Shown piece by piece: positions 1-9,225 of a stretch of DNA of 64,000 bases. Under the pieces are notes generated by a model that saw nothing but the letters and a program-made list of their open reading frames with translations, was not told where the DNA came from and ran no database searches. The stretch covers positions 2,861,688 to 2,925,687 of the forward strand of contig NC_018178.1 in NCBI RefSeq assembly GCF_000279145.1. The letters run 5' to 3'. Numbering within the stretch: the stretch's first letter is position 1; each line of letters starts with the position of its first letter. This DNA is from Melioribacter roseus P3M-2. GTDB taxonomy: Bacteria > Bacteroidota > Ignavibacteria > Ignavibacteriales > Melioribacteraceae. Position numbers and translations under genes: made by a program.

Positions 1-1055
1 GATTCGAACCGAATCGCAGTTTGCTCGTAAGTCAATTAATGACAAAAGAAAATTTAATTACCGCGCCGATAGGCACTACGCTCGAAGAAGCCGAAAAGAT
101 TTTACATCGTCATCGAATTGAAAAATTGCCCGTAGTCGATAAGAAGGGAATATTGAAAGGATTGATTACTTACAAAGATATTATGAAAAAGAAAAAATTC
201 CCGAATGCGTGCAAAGACGATCTGGGCAGGTTAAGAGTGGGAGCCGCTGTCGGAGTTACAAAAGATACTATCGAGCGCGTAGAAGCGCTTGTCAAAGCCC
301 ATGCCGACGTGATTGTCGTTGATACGGCTCACGGTCACTCTGCCGGAGTATTGAAAACAGTTAAGGAAATCAGAAAGAAATTTAAAGATATACAATTGAT
401 AGCCGGCAATATCGTTACAAAAGAAGCTGCGCTCGAACTGGTTGAATGCGGAGTGGACGCGGTTAAAGTCGGAATCGGCGCCGGTTCAATTTGTACTACC
501 AGAGTCGTTGCCGGTGTCGGAGTGCCTCAGATAAGTTCAATACTCGAAGTTGCAAGCGCTCTTTCGAAAAAGAAAGTGCCTATAATTGCCGACGGCGGTA
601 TTAAACAAACCGGCGATGTGCCGAAAGCCATTGCTGCGGGAGCCGATACGGTTATGATGGGCGGCATGCTGGCTGGATGCGATGAAGCTCCCGGCGAAAA
701 AGTCCTCTTTGAAGGCAGAAGTTTCAAGGTATACAGAGGAATGGGTTCTCTCGGAGCTATGAAACAGGGCAGCGGCGATCGCTATTTCCAGGATATGGAA
801 GAAGATATCAAAAAATTGGTGCCCGAAGGCATAGAAGGCAGAGTCCCTTACAAAGGCTCGTTGGCAGATACAATTTATCAGTTTGTAGGCGGCTTGCGCG
901 CCGCTATGGGATACTGCGGAGTAAAAAACATCCACGAATTAAAAAATAAAACCAAATTCGTTAAAATCTCTTCAGCAGGACTGCGAGAAAGCCATCCACA
1001 TGATGTGGTAATTACTGAAGAAGCTCCCAATTATCAAATTTCTAAAAAATATTAA
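1..1055 (+). CDS. guaB: IMP dehydrogenase, 5'-truncated by window edge
   Basis: Catalyses NAD-dependent oxidation of IMP to XMP, the committed step of GMP synthesis. The reading frame is open from base 3, so the gene starts outside the window; the TTG at 21 is internal. The visible part opens inside the CBS pair (an L-M-T-K motif then a second CBS repeat to about codon 55). It continues into the TIM barrel, with the catalytic cysteine codon at 492-494 in the G-S-I-C-T-T-R loop, the D-G-G-I phosphate-binding turn near 590, and the flap Y-R-G-M-G-S-L followed by R-Y-F-Q near 730-790. The C-terminus is complete, with the stop at 1053-1055. It sits 14 bases ahead of a glycosyltransferase and purD on the same strand, so purine synthesis genes are loosely grouped here. 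Confidence 0.96.
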   Translation, partial: FEPNRSLLVSQLMTKENLITAPIGTTLEEAEKILHRHRIEKLPVVDKKGILKGLITYKDIMKKKKFPNACKDDLGRLRVGAAVGVTKDTIERVEALVKAHADVIVVDTAHGHSAGVLKTVKEIRKKFKDIQLIAGNIVTKEAALELVECGVDAVKVGIGAGSICTTRVVAGVGVPQISSILEVASALSKKKVPIIADGGIKQTGDVPKAIAAGADTVMMGGMLAGCDEAPGEKVLFEGRSFKVYRGMGSLGAMKQGSGDRYFQDMEEDIKKLVPEGIEGRVPYKGSLADTIYQFVGGLRAAMGYCGVKNIHELKNKTKFVKISSAGLRESHPHDVVITEEAPNYQISKKY

Positions 1056-1069
1056 ACCTGTTATCCGAT

Positions 1070-2353
1070 ATGTTTAAAGTTCTGGTTCTGGCATACTATT
1101 ATCCGCCGATGGGTTTGAGCGGGGTACAAAGAGTACAAAAATTTACTAAGTATTTGCCCCATTTTAACTGGGAACCCACAATTATTACAACCGGTAAAGT
1201 GGCGTATTACGCTCACGACTTAAGTCTGCTCGACGAAGTCAAAGACCTTCGAATAATAAGAACCGAATCGCTTGATCTTAATTCTATTATCGGGAAAAAA
1301 TACGGCACAGTAAATGTTCCGAAAGAATTCATTAGAAAAATCTTTTCGAATTTTTCCAAAACATTTTTCATACCGGACAATAAGAAATCGTGGGCTGTGC
1401 GCGCTTACCAAAAAGCGCGCGAGTTGCTGCAAAACGAACATTTCGACGTCATCTTTGTAAGCATTCCCCCTTATTCGTCGTTCGTATATGCCGCTAAACT
1501 AAAAAAAGAATTCAATATACCGTTGATTGTAGATTACAGAGACCTGTGGCTCGACAATCATTTTGCTTATTATCCTACGCCGTATCACAGAAGTCAACAT
1601 AAAAAACTTGAATACGGCAGTCTTCACGCTGCGGACAGGGTGGTTGCTGTTAACAGAAGAATAAAAGAATATCTGATTCAGACCTATCCTTTCCTTACCT
1701 TCGAAGAAGTCGTAATTATTCCTCACGGTTACGACCAGGAAGATTTTAACGTTGAAGTGGAAGAAGACCTGTTGAGTAAAGAAAAACTGCGCTTTACATA
1801 TTCCGGACTTTTCTACGAATCGATTACGCCGGTCTATTTTCTGAAAGCGTTTAAAAAGCTGACAGTCGAACGGCCAGATATAGCGTCGAATATCGAACTG
1901 GAATTTATCGGACTTCTCCGCGACGAATATAAAAAATTGATTGTGGATTTAGGACTCAACGAGTCGGTTAAAATCCACGGGTACATCGAACATAAAGATA
2001 CGGTAAAAAGACTTAAAGCGACGAACATACTTTGGATGACGATCGGAAATACAAAAAACGCCGAGACAATATCCACAAGTAAACTTTTCGAATATTTCGG
2101 CGCGCGCAAACCGATTCTCGGCTGCGTTCCCGATGGCGCGGCAAAAACTGCATTGATTGAATACGGAGCTTCTTATATTACTTCTCCGGACAATATCGAT
2201 GAAATTAAAAATGCATTTGTGCAAATTTATTCCGATTACTCGGAGAACAAACTGCCTGTTCCGACTGAAGAATTTGTCGCCAAACACGACAGAAAATTAT
2301 TAACCGAACAATTAACCAAGCTGTTTCAATTTAGTTTGAGGGAACCGATATGA
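1070..2353 (+). CDS. Glycosyltransferase family 4-like protein
   Basis: A 427-residue GT-B fold glycosyltransferase. The N-terminal acceptor domain has the Y-Y-Y-P-P-x-G-x-S-G-V-Q-R motif (residues about 9-21) typical of GT4-like enzymes that glycosylate surface polysaccharide intermediates. The C-terminal donor half carries an I-P-H-G-Y segment near residue 222 and a sugar-nucleotide-binding stretch ending S-T-S-K-L-F-E-Y near residue 338. No signal peptide or membrane segment is seen. It begins 14 bases after guaB and overlaps purD by four bases (ATGA), so it is co-transcribed with purine genes, which says nothing about its substrate. The sugar donor and acceptor cannot be told from sequence. 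Confidence 0.85.
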   Translation: MFKVLVLAYYYPPMGLSGVQRVQKFTKYLPHFNWEPTIITTGKVAYYAHDLSLLDEVKDLRIIRTESLDLNSIIGKKYGTVNVPKEFIRKIFSNFSKTFFIPDNKKSWAVRAYQKARELLQNEHFDVIFVSIPPYSSFVYAAKLKKEFNIPLIVDYRDLWLDNHFAYYPTPYHRSQHKKLEYGSLHAADRVVAVNRRIKEYLIQTYPFLTFEEVVIIPHGYDQEDFNVEVEEDLLSKEKLRFTYSGLFYESITPVYFLKAFKKLTVERPDIASNIELEFIGLLRDEYKKLIVDLGLNESVKIHGYIEHKDTVKRLKATNILWMTIGNTKNAETISTSKLFEYFGARKPILGCVPDGAAKTALIEYGASYITSPDNIDEIKNAFVQIYSDYSENKLPVPTEEFVAKHDRKLLTEQLTKLFQFSLREPI

Positions 2354-3636
2354 AAGTTGCAGTAATCGGGGCGGGGGGAAGAGAACATGCTCTTGCTCTA
2401 AAAATCTCCCGGAGCCCTTTATTAGAAGAACTTTTTATTATCCCCGGCAATCCGGGCACGAAAAAGTTAGGTTCGAACATTCAATTAAATCCCGATAATA
2501 ACGACGAAATCGTAGAGTTTTGCCTGGCTCAAAAAATTGAGCTGGCAGTAGTCGGTCCTGAGAAACCGCTAACAAACGGTTTGGCAGACGCCCTCAGAAG
2601 TAAAGGAATTAAAGTGTTCGGTCCGGATAAAAATGCCGCCAGGATTGAAGGCGAAAAATCTTTTGCAAAAAAATTAATGCAAGATTTCAATATTCCTACC
2701 GCTGATTTTAAAGTATTCGCAAAAGATCAATATCGGGATGCTTTGGAGTATCTGGAAAATTCAACCTTCCCCGCCGTAATCAAAGCGGACGGTATTGCCG
2801 CAGGCAAAGGAGTTGTTATAGCAGATAATTTCGAAGAAGCAAAAGCGGCAGTCGACGATTGCTTTCTTAATTCTGCGTTTGGCTCCGCTGGCGATAAAGT
2901 TGTAATTGAAGAATTTATGACGGGACAGGAAGCCTCGGTTTTTGCAATAACCGACGGGAAGGATTACGTAGTGCTACCGGCAGCGCAGGATCACAAGAGA
3001 ATTGGCGAAGGCGACACCGGCAAAAACACGGGCGGCATGGGAGCTTACGCTCCGACTCCCTTTGTAGATGACGACATGATGAAAAAAATCGAGGATGAGA
3101 TAATAAAGCCTACGATTGATGCAATGCGAGAAACGGGCAATGAATATATAGGTTGTCTTTATTGCGGTTTGATGTTAACTCCTGACGGACCTAAAGTAGT
3201 TGAATACAATTGCCGTTTCGGCGATCCGGAGACCCAAGCCGTGCTCCCGCTTTTGCAAGGTGATTTTCTTAAATTGCTTTACACAGCTGCTTCGGGCGCT
3301 ATCGACAAATCTGCGGTTTCGTACACCGGTGGCTCTTCGGTTTGTGTGGTAGCCGCATCAAAAGGTTATCCCGGACCTTATGAAAAAGGGAAGGAAATAA
3401 GAGGACTTGACATTGAAGACCCGCAAATTATAGTTTATCATGCAGGCACCATAGAAAAGGAAGGACGAATCTATACAAACGGAGGTAGAGTGTTAAATAT
3501 TACGTCCGTTATTAACGAAAACAGCTTAATCAAAGCTAAGCAAAAAGCATACGAAGGATTAACTAAAATATTTTTTGACGGTATTTATTATCGAAAAGAT
3601 ATTGCTGATAAAGCTTTGAAAAACCGGGTTGACTGA
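2350..3636 (+). CDS. purD: Phosphoribosylamine--glycine ligase
   Basis: GAR synthetase, which joins glycine to 5-phosphoribosylamine with ATP in the second step of purine synthesis. The length of 428 residues is normal. Visible features are the N-terminal V-I-G-A-G-G-R-E-H-A signature, the ATP-grasp domain with K-A-D-G-I-A-A-G-K-G near residue 145-155, and the family motif R-F-G-D-P-E-T-Q near residue 290. The start overlaps the preceding glycosyltransferase by four bases (ATGA). The stop codon lies inside a perfect inverted repeat shared with the convergent HIT gene. Confidence 0.97.
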   Translation: MKVAVIGAGGREHALALKISRSPLLEELFIIPGNPGTKKLGSNIQLNPDNNDEIVEFCLAQKIELAVVGPEKPLTNGLADALRSKGIKVFGPDKNAARIEGEKSFAKKLMQDFNIPTADFKVFAKDQYRDALEYLENSTFPAVIKADGIAAGKGVVIADNFEEAKAAVDDCFLNSAFGSAGDKVVIEEFMTGQEASVFAITDGKDYVVLPAAQDHKRIGEGDTGKNTGGMGAYAPTPFVDDDMMKKIEDEIIKPTIDAMRETGNEYIGCLYCGLMLTPDGPKVVEYNCRFGDPETQAVLPLLQGDFLKLLYTAASGAIDKSAVSYTGGSSVCVVAASKGYPGPYEKGKEIRGLDIEDPQIIVYHAGTIEKEGRIYTNGGRVLNITSVINENSLIKAKQKAYEGLTKIFFDGIYYRKDIADKALKNRVD

Positions 3637-3646
3637 ATCAACCCGG
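3616..3646 (-). terminator. Rho-independent terminator of the HIT operon
   Basis: A perfect 9-bp stem (3624-3632 with 3638-3646, CCGGGTTGA arms, 5-nt loop) is followed on the minus strand by five U (complement of A 3619-3623). The stem contains the last codons and stop of purD and begins exactly at the stop of the HIT gene. On the plus strand no T-run follows, so I read it as terminating the minus-strand operon. Confidence 0.6.
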
Positions 3647-3988
3647 AGGCCAGTTAAGCTTTCTTCCTCCCAAAAGGTGCATGTGCAAATGGTATACTTC
3701 CTGTCCCGCATCCCGACCGGAATTGATTACCAGCCGGTATCCGCTTTCTGAAACTCCCAAATCTTTTGCGATTTTATTGGCGGCTTCGAACATATCTGCC
3801 AATAATTGACCGTGCTCCGCGGGATTGATGTCTTTTGCGGTTTCGATATCGGTAATTTTGGGAATTATCAGAACGTGGACAGGAGCCTGAGGATTAATGT
3901 CCCGGAATGCCAATACCGTGTCGCCTTCGTAGACGATATCGGCGGGTATCTCTTTACGGATAATTTTCGAGAAAATTGTTTCTCCCAT
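3638..3988 (-). CDS. Histidine triad (HIT) nucleotide-binding protein, HinT type
   Basis: A 116-residue HIT-family phosphoramidase-like protein, probably hydrolysing AMP-lysine or AMP-amine linkages. The H-L-H-M-H-L active-site triad is at residues 100-105, and the upstream I-N-S-G-R-D-A-G-Q-E-V-Y-H stretch is the usual HinT signature. It is the last gene of the minus-strand run that starts with prsW, 13 bases after the NtrC-type regulator, and is followed at once by a terminator hairpin overlapping its stop codon. Confidence 0.92.
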   Translation of the reverse strand: MGETIFSKIIRKEIPADIVYEGDTVLAFRDINPQAPVHVLIIPKITDIETAKDINPAEHGQLLADMFEAANKIAKDLGVSESGYRLVINSGRDAGQEVYHLHMHLLGGRKLNWPPG

Positions 3989-4001
3989 TACTGCTCCTTT
4001 T

Positions 4002-5342
4002 CTATACCGTATTTTTTATTTTATTGTAAAGATGGCTTCTCTGAATGCCAAGCAATTCTGCGGTTTTGCTAATATTCCAATCGTTGGCTTTTAATTGTTT
4101 TTCGATAAATATTTTTTCCGATTTTTCCTTGAATTCCTGAAATGAATTTACTGACGAGAAAAGTTCGTCTGTCTTTATCTGTGTATCGGGCAGATGCGGC
4201 AGCAAATCGTTTTTCTTAATTTTATCGTGCGGTATCATAATTACGGCTCTTTCCACAAAGTTTCTCAACTCTCTCACATTGCCTTTCCACGGTAAATTTT
4301 TCAAATATTCAACTGCGTCTGCATCCCATTCTTTTGGATTGAATTTATTCTTTCGGCAGAAGAAATCGGAAAAATGTCGAATCAGCAAAGGTATATCTTC
4401 CTTTCTTTCCCGCAAAGGAGGAATATGTATCGGTATGACGTTCAAACGGTGGTATAAATCTTCCCTGAAATTTCCTTTTTCAATCTCTTCGATCAAATTT
4501 TTATTGGTAGCCGAAATGATTCTCACGTCGACTTCAATTTTGCCGCTGCCGCCTACTTTTTCAATTTTGCCTTCTTCGATTGCACGAAGAACCTTTGCCT
4601 GCGCCTGCAGGCTCATATCGCCGACTTCGTCGAGGAACAGATTGCTGCCGTGGGCAAGTTCGAACTTACCGATACGGTCTTTGATAGCGCCGGTAAAAGC
4701 TCCTTTTTCATGCCCGAACAATTCCGATTCGATTAATTCCTGTGGAATCGCAGCGCAATTGACTTCGATCAATTCTTTGTCGGATCGGTTGCTCTTTTTA
4801 TGAATTTCCTGGGCAATTAATTCCTTGCCGGTGCCGTTTTCGCCCGTTATAAGAATTCGAGCATCCGTTTTAGCGACTCGTTCCACAGTTTCGAGAATCG
4901 ATTCAATGGCTCTGCTGTTGCCGATGATTTTATTTTCGTATTCTACAACGGCTTTCAGTTTCTTATTTTCTCTGCGTAATTTATACTGAAGGAAAGCGTT
5001 TCGGACGGATATTAACAATTTATCGCGGTCTATCGGTTTTTCAATGAAATCGAAGGCGCCAAGTTTTGTCGCTTTTACCGCATTGCCGAGATTAGCATGC
5101 GCCGAAATAATAATTATCTCGGGTACGTTTTCTTTATCGCCGATTCTATTCAGAATATCAAAACCGCTTAATCCGGGCATTTGTATGTCGAGCAATAATA
5201 CGCTGTAGTTTCCGTATTCGACCTTTTTTAATCCTGTTTCGGGTTCCGTAGTGTAATCTACTTCATAGTCTTCGTATTCGAGAATCATTTTAATCGATTC
5301 GCAAATTTCCTTTTCGTCGTCGATAATAAGCACGCTTTTCAT
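4002..5342 (-). CDS. Sigma-54-dependent response regulator, NtrC family
   Basis: A 446-residue three-domain transcription activator. The receiver domain (1-120) has the acidic pocket D-D-E and phospho-acceptor Asp52 (L-D-I-Q-M-P-G). The AAA+ domain has Walker A G-E-N-G-T-G-K-E near 167, the sigma-54 contact loop G-A-F-T-G-A near 215 and Walker B L-F-L-D-E-V-G near 237. The C-terminal Fis-type helix-turn-helix lies near 420-440. It should activate sigma-54 promoters when phosphorylated. No histidine kinase is adjacent; the preceding gene, 2 bases away, is an exported unknown. Cognate kinases could be any of the several in this window, but that is speculation. Confidence 0.95.
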   Translation of the reverse strand: MKSVLIIDDEKEICESIKMILEYEDYEVDYTTEPETGLKKVEYGNYSVLLLDIQMPGLSGFDILNRIGDKENVPEIIIISAHANLGNAVKATKLGAFDFIEKPIDRDKLLISVRNAFLQYKLRRENKKLKAVVEYENKIIGNSRAIESILETVERVAKTDARILITGENGTGKELIAQEIHKKSNRSDKELIEVNCAAIPQELIESELFGHEKGAFTGAIKDRIGKFELAHGSNLFLDEVGDMSLQAQAKVLRAIEEGKIEKVGGSGKIEVDVRIISATNKNLIEEIEKGNFREDLYHRLNVIPIHIPPLRERKEDIPLLIRHFSDFFCRKNKFNPKEWDADAVEYLKNLPWKGNVRELRNFVERAVIMIPHDKIKKNDLLPHLPDTQIKTDELFSSVNSFQEFKEKSEKIFIEKQLKANDWNISKTAELLGIQRSHLYNKIKNTV

Positions 5343-5344
5343 AT

Positions 5345-5980
5345 TTAGAACCTCATAAAAAGGAAATGATAAAAATTCAGGAAATCCGAAGGCATTAAAC
5401 TTTTATTGCTTCTTAGATTATAACCGTAGAGTTTTCCGAGTCCGTTTACAAGAATATCTTTAAAACTGTAATCGCCTTCGACAAAGAGTTCCTGCTCTAT
5501 GTTTTCCACAAAAATACCGATAAAATCGGATAAATTGAAACGCCCGAAATTATACGCTATAAAAGCGTTGCCGAAAAAATGCGAAAGTTTGTCTTTATCT
5601 CCAAATTCCGATTCCGGCGAGTCGTAAAACAGCTCCGACGGAAGACTTGCCGTGCGCTCATTAAATATCGAATCCGAAGGAGAGGGCAGGGGAATGATTA
5701 ATCGCGAACCAAAAAGAAATCGCACATTGATTTTGTTGAACGGCAAACACGCTAACGTAAGCGCCAGCATAGTCTCGGAAACATCCCCGTCGTAAAAGTT
5801 CAGAACTCTACTGTAAAGCGAATCCACAAGTTGAACATCGTTTAATTTATGTCCGCAGCTCTTAAGCGAAATAATTGTTTCCGAAGCGTAGCCGATTCCT
5901 TCGTAGATTGACTGAGCTTTTAAAGCATGGCAGAAAAAAAATACGGATATGATTGAAAGCCCGGAAAAAATTTTTTTCAT
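5345..5980 (-). CDS. Exported protein of unknown function
   Basis: 211 residues with a clear signal peptide: Lys-Lys, a hydrophobic core I-I-S-V-F-F-F, and likely cleavage after A-L-K-A near residue 22. I recognise no family. The mature part is mixed alpha/beta with an acidic, Ser-rich central section (S-P-S-D-S-I-F near 100) and an F-x-G-N-A-F-I-A-Y-N-F-G motif near 137-148 that may be a conserved core. The start overlaps meaB by 4 bases, and the gene ends 2 bases before the NtrC-type regulator, so it is embedded in the operon. It could be a periplasmic partner of the regulator, but nothing in the sequence shows that. Confidence 0.75.
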   Translation of the reverse strand: MKKIFSGLSIISVFFFCHALKAQSIYEGIGYASETIISLKSCGHKLNDVQLVDSLYSRVLNFYDGDVSETMLALTLACLPFNKINVRFLFGSRLIIPLPSPSDSIFNERTASLPSELFYDSPESEFGDKDKLSHFFGNAFIAYNFGRFNLSDFIGIFVENIEQELFVEGDYSFKDILVNGLGKLYGYNLRSNKSLMPSDFLNFYHFLFMRF

Positions 5981-6933
5981 TTCCCGAGCAATTTCTGTTT
6001 ATATTTATTTAACAACAATTCCGATGCTTCCACGTAAGAGAGTTTCCCTTCAAGAGTCAATTCCGCCAGTTCGTGAATAAGGCTCGTTTCGATAATTCCG
6101 GAAATTTCTTCGTTAATCAGATAATTAAGATTTTCGAGTATGCGTTCTTTCAGTTTGTTCATTCTGTTCGATTCGAGCAGGTTCGACTCAATAAGCGATT
6201 TACGATGTTTTTCGATTTCCACAGCCAATTCTTCAATTCCCTTATTTTCGGACGCTACTGTTTTAATAACTTCCGGCACAACTTCTTTTCTGTTATAGAG
6301 ATGAAGAATAGTTGTTAGGGCAGTATAAGTTGCGTCCACGCCTTGCCTGTCGCTTTTGTTGATAACAAATATATCTGCAATTTCCATCAAACCGGCTTTC
6401 ATCGCTTGAATCGAATCGCCCGATTCAGGAACCAGAACGACCACAGTTGTATCTGCAGCTTTTGCGATATCGAGTTCCGACTGTCCTACGCCGACAGTTT
6501 CGAAAATAATAATGTCATATTGCGCGGCATCGAGCAGATCGGCGGCTTCTACGGCTTTTTTGCTCAATCCTCCCAGACTTCCTCGCGTAGCCATGCTTCT
6601 GATAAAAACTCCCGGATCAGAACCGATATCCGACATTCTGATTCTGTCGCCCAAAAGCGCGCCCCCTGAAAACGGACTCGTCGGGTCGACTGCAATAATT
6701 CCGACCGTTTTGTTGAGACGCCTGTAGTAGCGCGTCAGTTGATTAGTCAATGTCGATTTTCCGGCTCCGGGCGGCCCGGTAATTCCGATTCGATACGCAT
6801 TTCCCGTGAATTTATGCAGCGATTTCAATAATTGATTTGCCGAACCGTTTGAAGATTCGATAAGCGTTATTGCGCGGGAAACCGTTTTTTTATCCTGCTC
6901 TCTAACTTTTTTTATAAAGTTTTCGTCTGTCAT
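5977..6933 (-). CDS. meaB: Methylmalonyl-CoA mutase-associated GTPase MeaB (ArgK type)
   Basis: A 318-residue G3E-family GTPase that chaperones cobalamin loading and protects methylmalonyl-CoA mutase. The P-loop G-P-P-G-A-G-K-S-T-L is near residue 54, followed by the family signature V-D-P-T-S-P-F-S-G-G and L-G-D-R-I-R-M; the N-K-S-D base-recognition motif is near 190. Length is normal. The mutase itself is not in this window. Four-base overlaps with nadD upstream and the exported unknown downstream indicate translational coupling. Confidence 0.94.
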   Translation of the reverse strand: MTDENFIKKVREQDKKTVSRAITLIESSNGSANQLLKSLHKFTGNAYRIGITGPPGAGKSTLTNQLTRYYRRLNKTVGIIAVDPTSPFSGGALLGDRIRMSDIGSDPGVFIRSMATRGSLGGLSKKAVEAADLLDAAQYDIIIFETVGVGQSELDIAKAADTTVVVLVPESGDSIQAMKAGLMEIADIFVINKSDRQGVDATYTALTTILHLYNRKEVVPEVIKTVASENKGIEELAVEIEKHRKSLIESNLLESNRMNKLKERILENLNYLINEEISGIIETSLIHELAELTLEGKLSYVEASELLLNKYKQKLLGK

Positions 6934-7514
6934 GACTCTCTGTATAAATTGATTTTTCGGATGTATTCTTCCACTTTCGGAGGCACCATAAAAGATACCG
7001 GCAGATTGTTCTTAATTCTCTCTCTCAATTCCGACGATGAAATTTCGATTGTCGGCGTATCTAAAATAATTGCATTTTCGAAATACTTGTTTTTCGTACC
7101 GGTTTCTTTATCGATTACCCTCTTCATTACCACAAGTTTTGCAAGTTCTACAATCTTGTCCGGATTGTGCCATTTATCGAACACAACCAGATTGTCGTAT
7201 CCGATAATCAGTTCAATATTGGCGTAAGTTTTTCTAAGTTCTACTATCGTGTCGTAAGTGTATGATATGTTTCCTTTTCTGATTTCATAATCGGTCAAAT
7301 CGAAATAGGGAATATCTTCAATTGCGAGTCTGAGCATGTTAAGACGGTGAATCGGATTGGAAGAATTTTTATCCGTCTTATGAGGAGAAATATGGCACGG
7401 GACAAATATTATCTTATCCAATTTTCTTTTTTCGAGTACGTACTGTGTAGTAATCAAATGACCGATGTGAATCGGGTCGAATGTACCTCCGAATATTCCC
7501 ACTTTTAGACTCAT
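6930..7514 (-). CDS. nadD: Nicotinate-nucleotide adenylyltransferase
   Basis: Converts nicotinate mononucleotide and ATP to deamido-NAD. The 194-residue protein starts with G-I-F-G-G-T-F-D-P-I-H-I-G-H, the nucleotidyltransferase H-x-G-H region, and ends with the E-I-S-S-S-E-L-R-E-R signature that closes the active site. Start and stop overlap the neighbours prsW-like and meaB by 4 bases each. Confidence 0.95.
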   Translation of the reverse strand: MSLKVGIFGGTFDPIHIGHLITTQYVLEKRKLDKIIFVPCHISPHKTDKNSSNPIHRLNMLRLAIEDIPYFDLTDYEIRKGNISYTYDTIVELRKTYANIELIIGYDNLVVFDKWHNPDKIVELAKLVVMKRVIDKETGTKNKYFENAIILDTPTIEISSSELRERIKNNLPVSFMVPPKVEEYIRKINLYRES

Positions 7515-8431
7515 ATTTTCCCGATTATATTTTTAATTATCGATCTTTTCCGCTCGATTTCGGATGCGTAGAAATCTTTTAGATTGCCTCTGCTAATTTT
7601 ATACTGATGCTTATTAAAAGCCAAACCGATCGCCGTCTTGATGTATAATTTTCTTATGCTTTCGTCAATCCAGCCCCTTTTGAATCTTTTGTTGGAGACA
7701 AGTATTAATTTATGTTCATTGGGAATATCTTCTTCAAAAAGTTCCTTTTGAAGAATCAGTTGTTCTTTTGCCAGCGAATACCTGAAAAACATCACAAAAA
7801 ATATTGTCAAAGCAATTATAAAAATCAAACCGAAATAAAAAGTTTCCATAAAACTGACGGAAAAATTCCATGCGCCGTGAATAAGAACCGCTGTAAAATA
7901 ACCTCCGAATATCAGATAAATCTTTGAAACGCCTTCGGAAAATTTTGCCATTCCTAACATTGCGCCCACAACCGACGTCGATATCATGTGCATTATAATT
8001 GTAAACGAAGAGCGTATAACGACCAGAACGACCCAGTATTTAACGAGACCCTCGTAAGTAATAAAGTAAATAAAATTTTCGGTCATCCCGAACCCGAGTC
8101 CTATGGCTCCGCCGTAGACAAGCCCGTCAGTAATATTATCGAATTTCATCGATCTGAAAGAAAAGAGCAAAAAAAGACCTTTGGCAAATTCTTCCGCTAC
8201 CGGCGCTGAAACCACGGCTTCTAATAAGTCCGGAAATATACTGTTGCCGAAAGCAGTCGTTATAAAATAACTGCCGGCAGCTCCCACAATTACCGCTCCC
8301 ACTGCCCCCCATATAAAATGGAAAAAAATAAATGAAACGGGCTCCGGTTCGTTTTTATCCGTCTTCCAGATAAAGTAAAGATAGAGCGAAGCCGGCAAGA
8401 GTGAAGCTATTGATGAAATAATTATCAGCAT
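7511..8431 (-). CDS. PrsW-family intramembrane metalloprotease-like protein
   Basis: A 306-residue multi-pass membrane protein with the PrsW/CPBP-like pattern. It has P-V-A-E-E-F-A-K-G near residue 78, a second conserved segment G-F-G-M-T-E-N-F near 115 and the helical H-G-A-W-N-F near 186; these E-E, E-N-F and His positions are the proposed catalytic or metal-binding residues. About seven hydrophobic helices occupy residues 1-220, followed by a basic, soluble tail of some 80 residues. PrsW cleaves an anti-sigma factor in Bacillus, but no such pair is visible here. It is first in the minus-strand operon, divergent from the DUF177 gene. Confidence 0.87.
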   Translation of the reverse strand: MLIIISSIASLLPASLYLYFIWKTDKNEPEPVSFIFFHFIWGAVGAVIVGAAGSYFITTAFGNSIFPDLLEAVVSAPVAEEFAKGLFLLFSFRSMKFDNITDGLVYGGAIGLGFGMTENFIYFITYEGLVKYWVVLVVIRSSFTIIMHMISTSVVGAMLGMAKFSEGVSKIYLIFGGYFTAVLIHGAWNFSVSFMETFYFGLIFIIALTIFFVMFFRYSLAKEQLILQKELFEEDIPNEHKLILVSNKRFKRGWIDESIRKLYIKTAIGLAFNKHQYKISRGNLKDFYASEIERKRSIIKNIIGKI

Positions 8432-8459
8432 TTGAACGGTCTCAAATATTTAACTATTC

Positions 8460-8488
8460 TTGATTATAAGGATATCACATACTATATT
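8460..8488 (+). promoter_or_regulatory. Candidate sigma-70 promoter before DUF177-rpmF-fab operon
   Basis: TTGATT (8460-8465) and TATATT (8483-8488) are separated by 17 bases in the 70-base divergent gap. The predicted start point near 8495 would leave almost no leader before the TTG start at 8502, so either the promoter call or that start codon is wrong. Motif match only. Confidence 0.35.
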
Positions 8489-8501
8489 TTGAGGTAATTT
8501 T

Positions 8502-9014
8502 TTGCTCTTTGTTAAAATGATTATAAAATATACAAATTTTTCAGACGGTATCCATCAGATTAAATTCGACGAACCGGTTAAAAATATCGGTTTGGACGAG
8601 AGTTTCTACGGCAATGTAGTAGTCAATTGCAGGATGGATAAATCGGCGCATCAGATAATAATCGATTTCGATGTGGACGCAAGCGCCAGATTGACGTGCG
8701 ACAGATGCAATTCAGAATACGAAACGAGTTTGCACAATCATTTTCAGTTGAGTTATCTCTTTTCAAAAGAGAACTCGCGCCTGGAAGAATATAATGTTTT
8801 TTATTTGTCGCCGGACGAAGACAAAATCGACATAACGAAAGACGTGTTCGATTACGTCGAATTGGCGATACCTCTGAAAAAATTATGCAAAGAAGAATGC
8901 AAAGGTCTCTGTCCTCATTGCGGTCAGAATCTGAACGAAGGCAGTTGCAATTGCGATATAAAAGTTGATAATGATATTTGGGAACCACTGAAAAAATTGA
9001 AATTCAATAACTAA
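8502..9014 (+). CDS. YceD/DUF177 family protein (23S rRNA accumulation protein type)
   Basis: A 170-residue protein of the DUF177 family, always found directly before rpmF and linked to 23S rRNA accumulation in E. coli. Diagnostic features are C-D-R-C near residue 64 and the C-terminal zinc-ribbon-like cysteines C-K-E-E-C-K-G-L-C-P-H-C-G (about 131-143) followed by C-N-C. The start is debatable: TTG at 8502 has a GAGGT box 6 bases upstream, whereas ATG at 8517 has none at proper spacing; I chose TTG. The order DUF177-rpmF-plsX-fab supports the call. Confidence 0.9.
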   Translation: MLFVKMIIKYTNFSDGIHQIKFDEPVKNIGLDESFYGNVVVNCRMDKSAHQIIIDFDVDASARLTCDRCNSEYETSLHNHFQLSYLFSKENSRLEEYNVFYLSPDEDKIDITKDVFDYVELAIPLKKLCKEECKGLCPHCGQNLNEGSCNCDIKVDNDIWEPLKKLKFNN

Positions 9015-9028
9015 ACAAAGGTCGAACG

Positions 9029-9208
9029 ATGCCTAATCCGAAACGTAAAATGTCAAAAAGCAGGAGAGATAAGCGCAGAACTCATTACAAAGCTTCGGCT
9101 CCTTCCTTAAGTCGCTGCTCTCAATGCGGTGAATTGAAATTAAGTCACCGCGCTTGTCCTAATTGCGGATACTATGCTGGCAAGTCAGTATTTGTACCGG
9201 AATCATAA
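9029..9208 (+). CDS. rpmF: 50S ribosomal protein L32
   Basis: A 59-residue protein starting M-P-N-P-K-R-K-M-S-K-S-R-R with the basic N-terminal tail of bacterial L32, followed by the zinc-binding pair C-S-Q-C-G and C-P-N-C-G-Y-Y. It lies 14 bases after DUF177 and 17 before plsX, the standard order that couples ribosome and membrane-lipid synthesis. All four zinc cysteines are kept, so this is the zinc-binding form. Confidence 0.96.
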   Translation: MPNPKRKMSKSRRDKRRTHYKASAPSLSRCSQCGELKLSHRACPNCGYYAGKSVFVPES

Positions 9209-9225
9209 AAATAATCATTGTTTAA

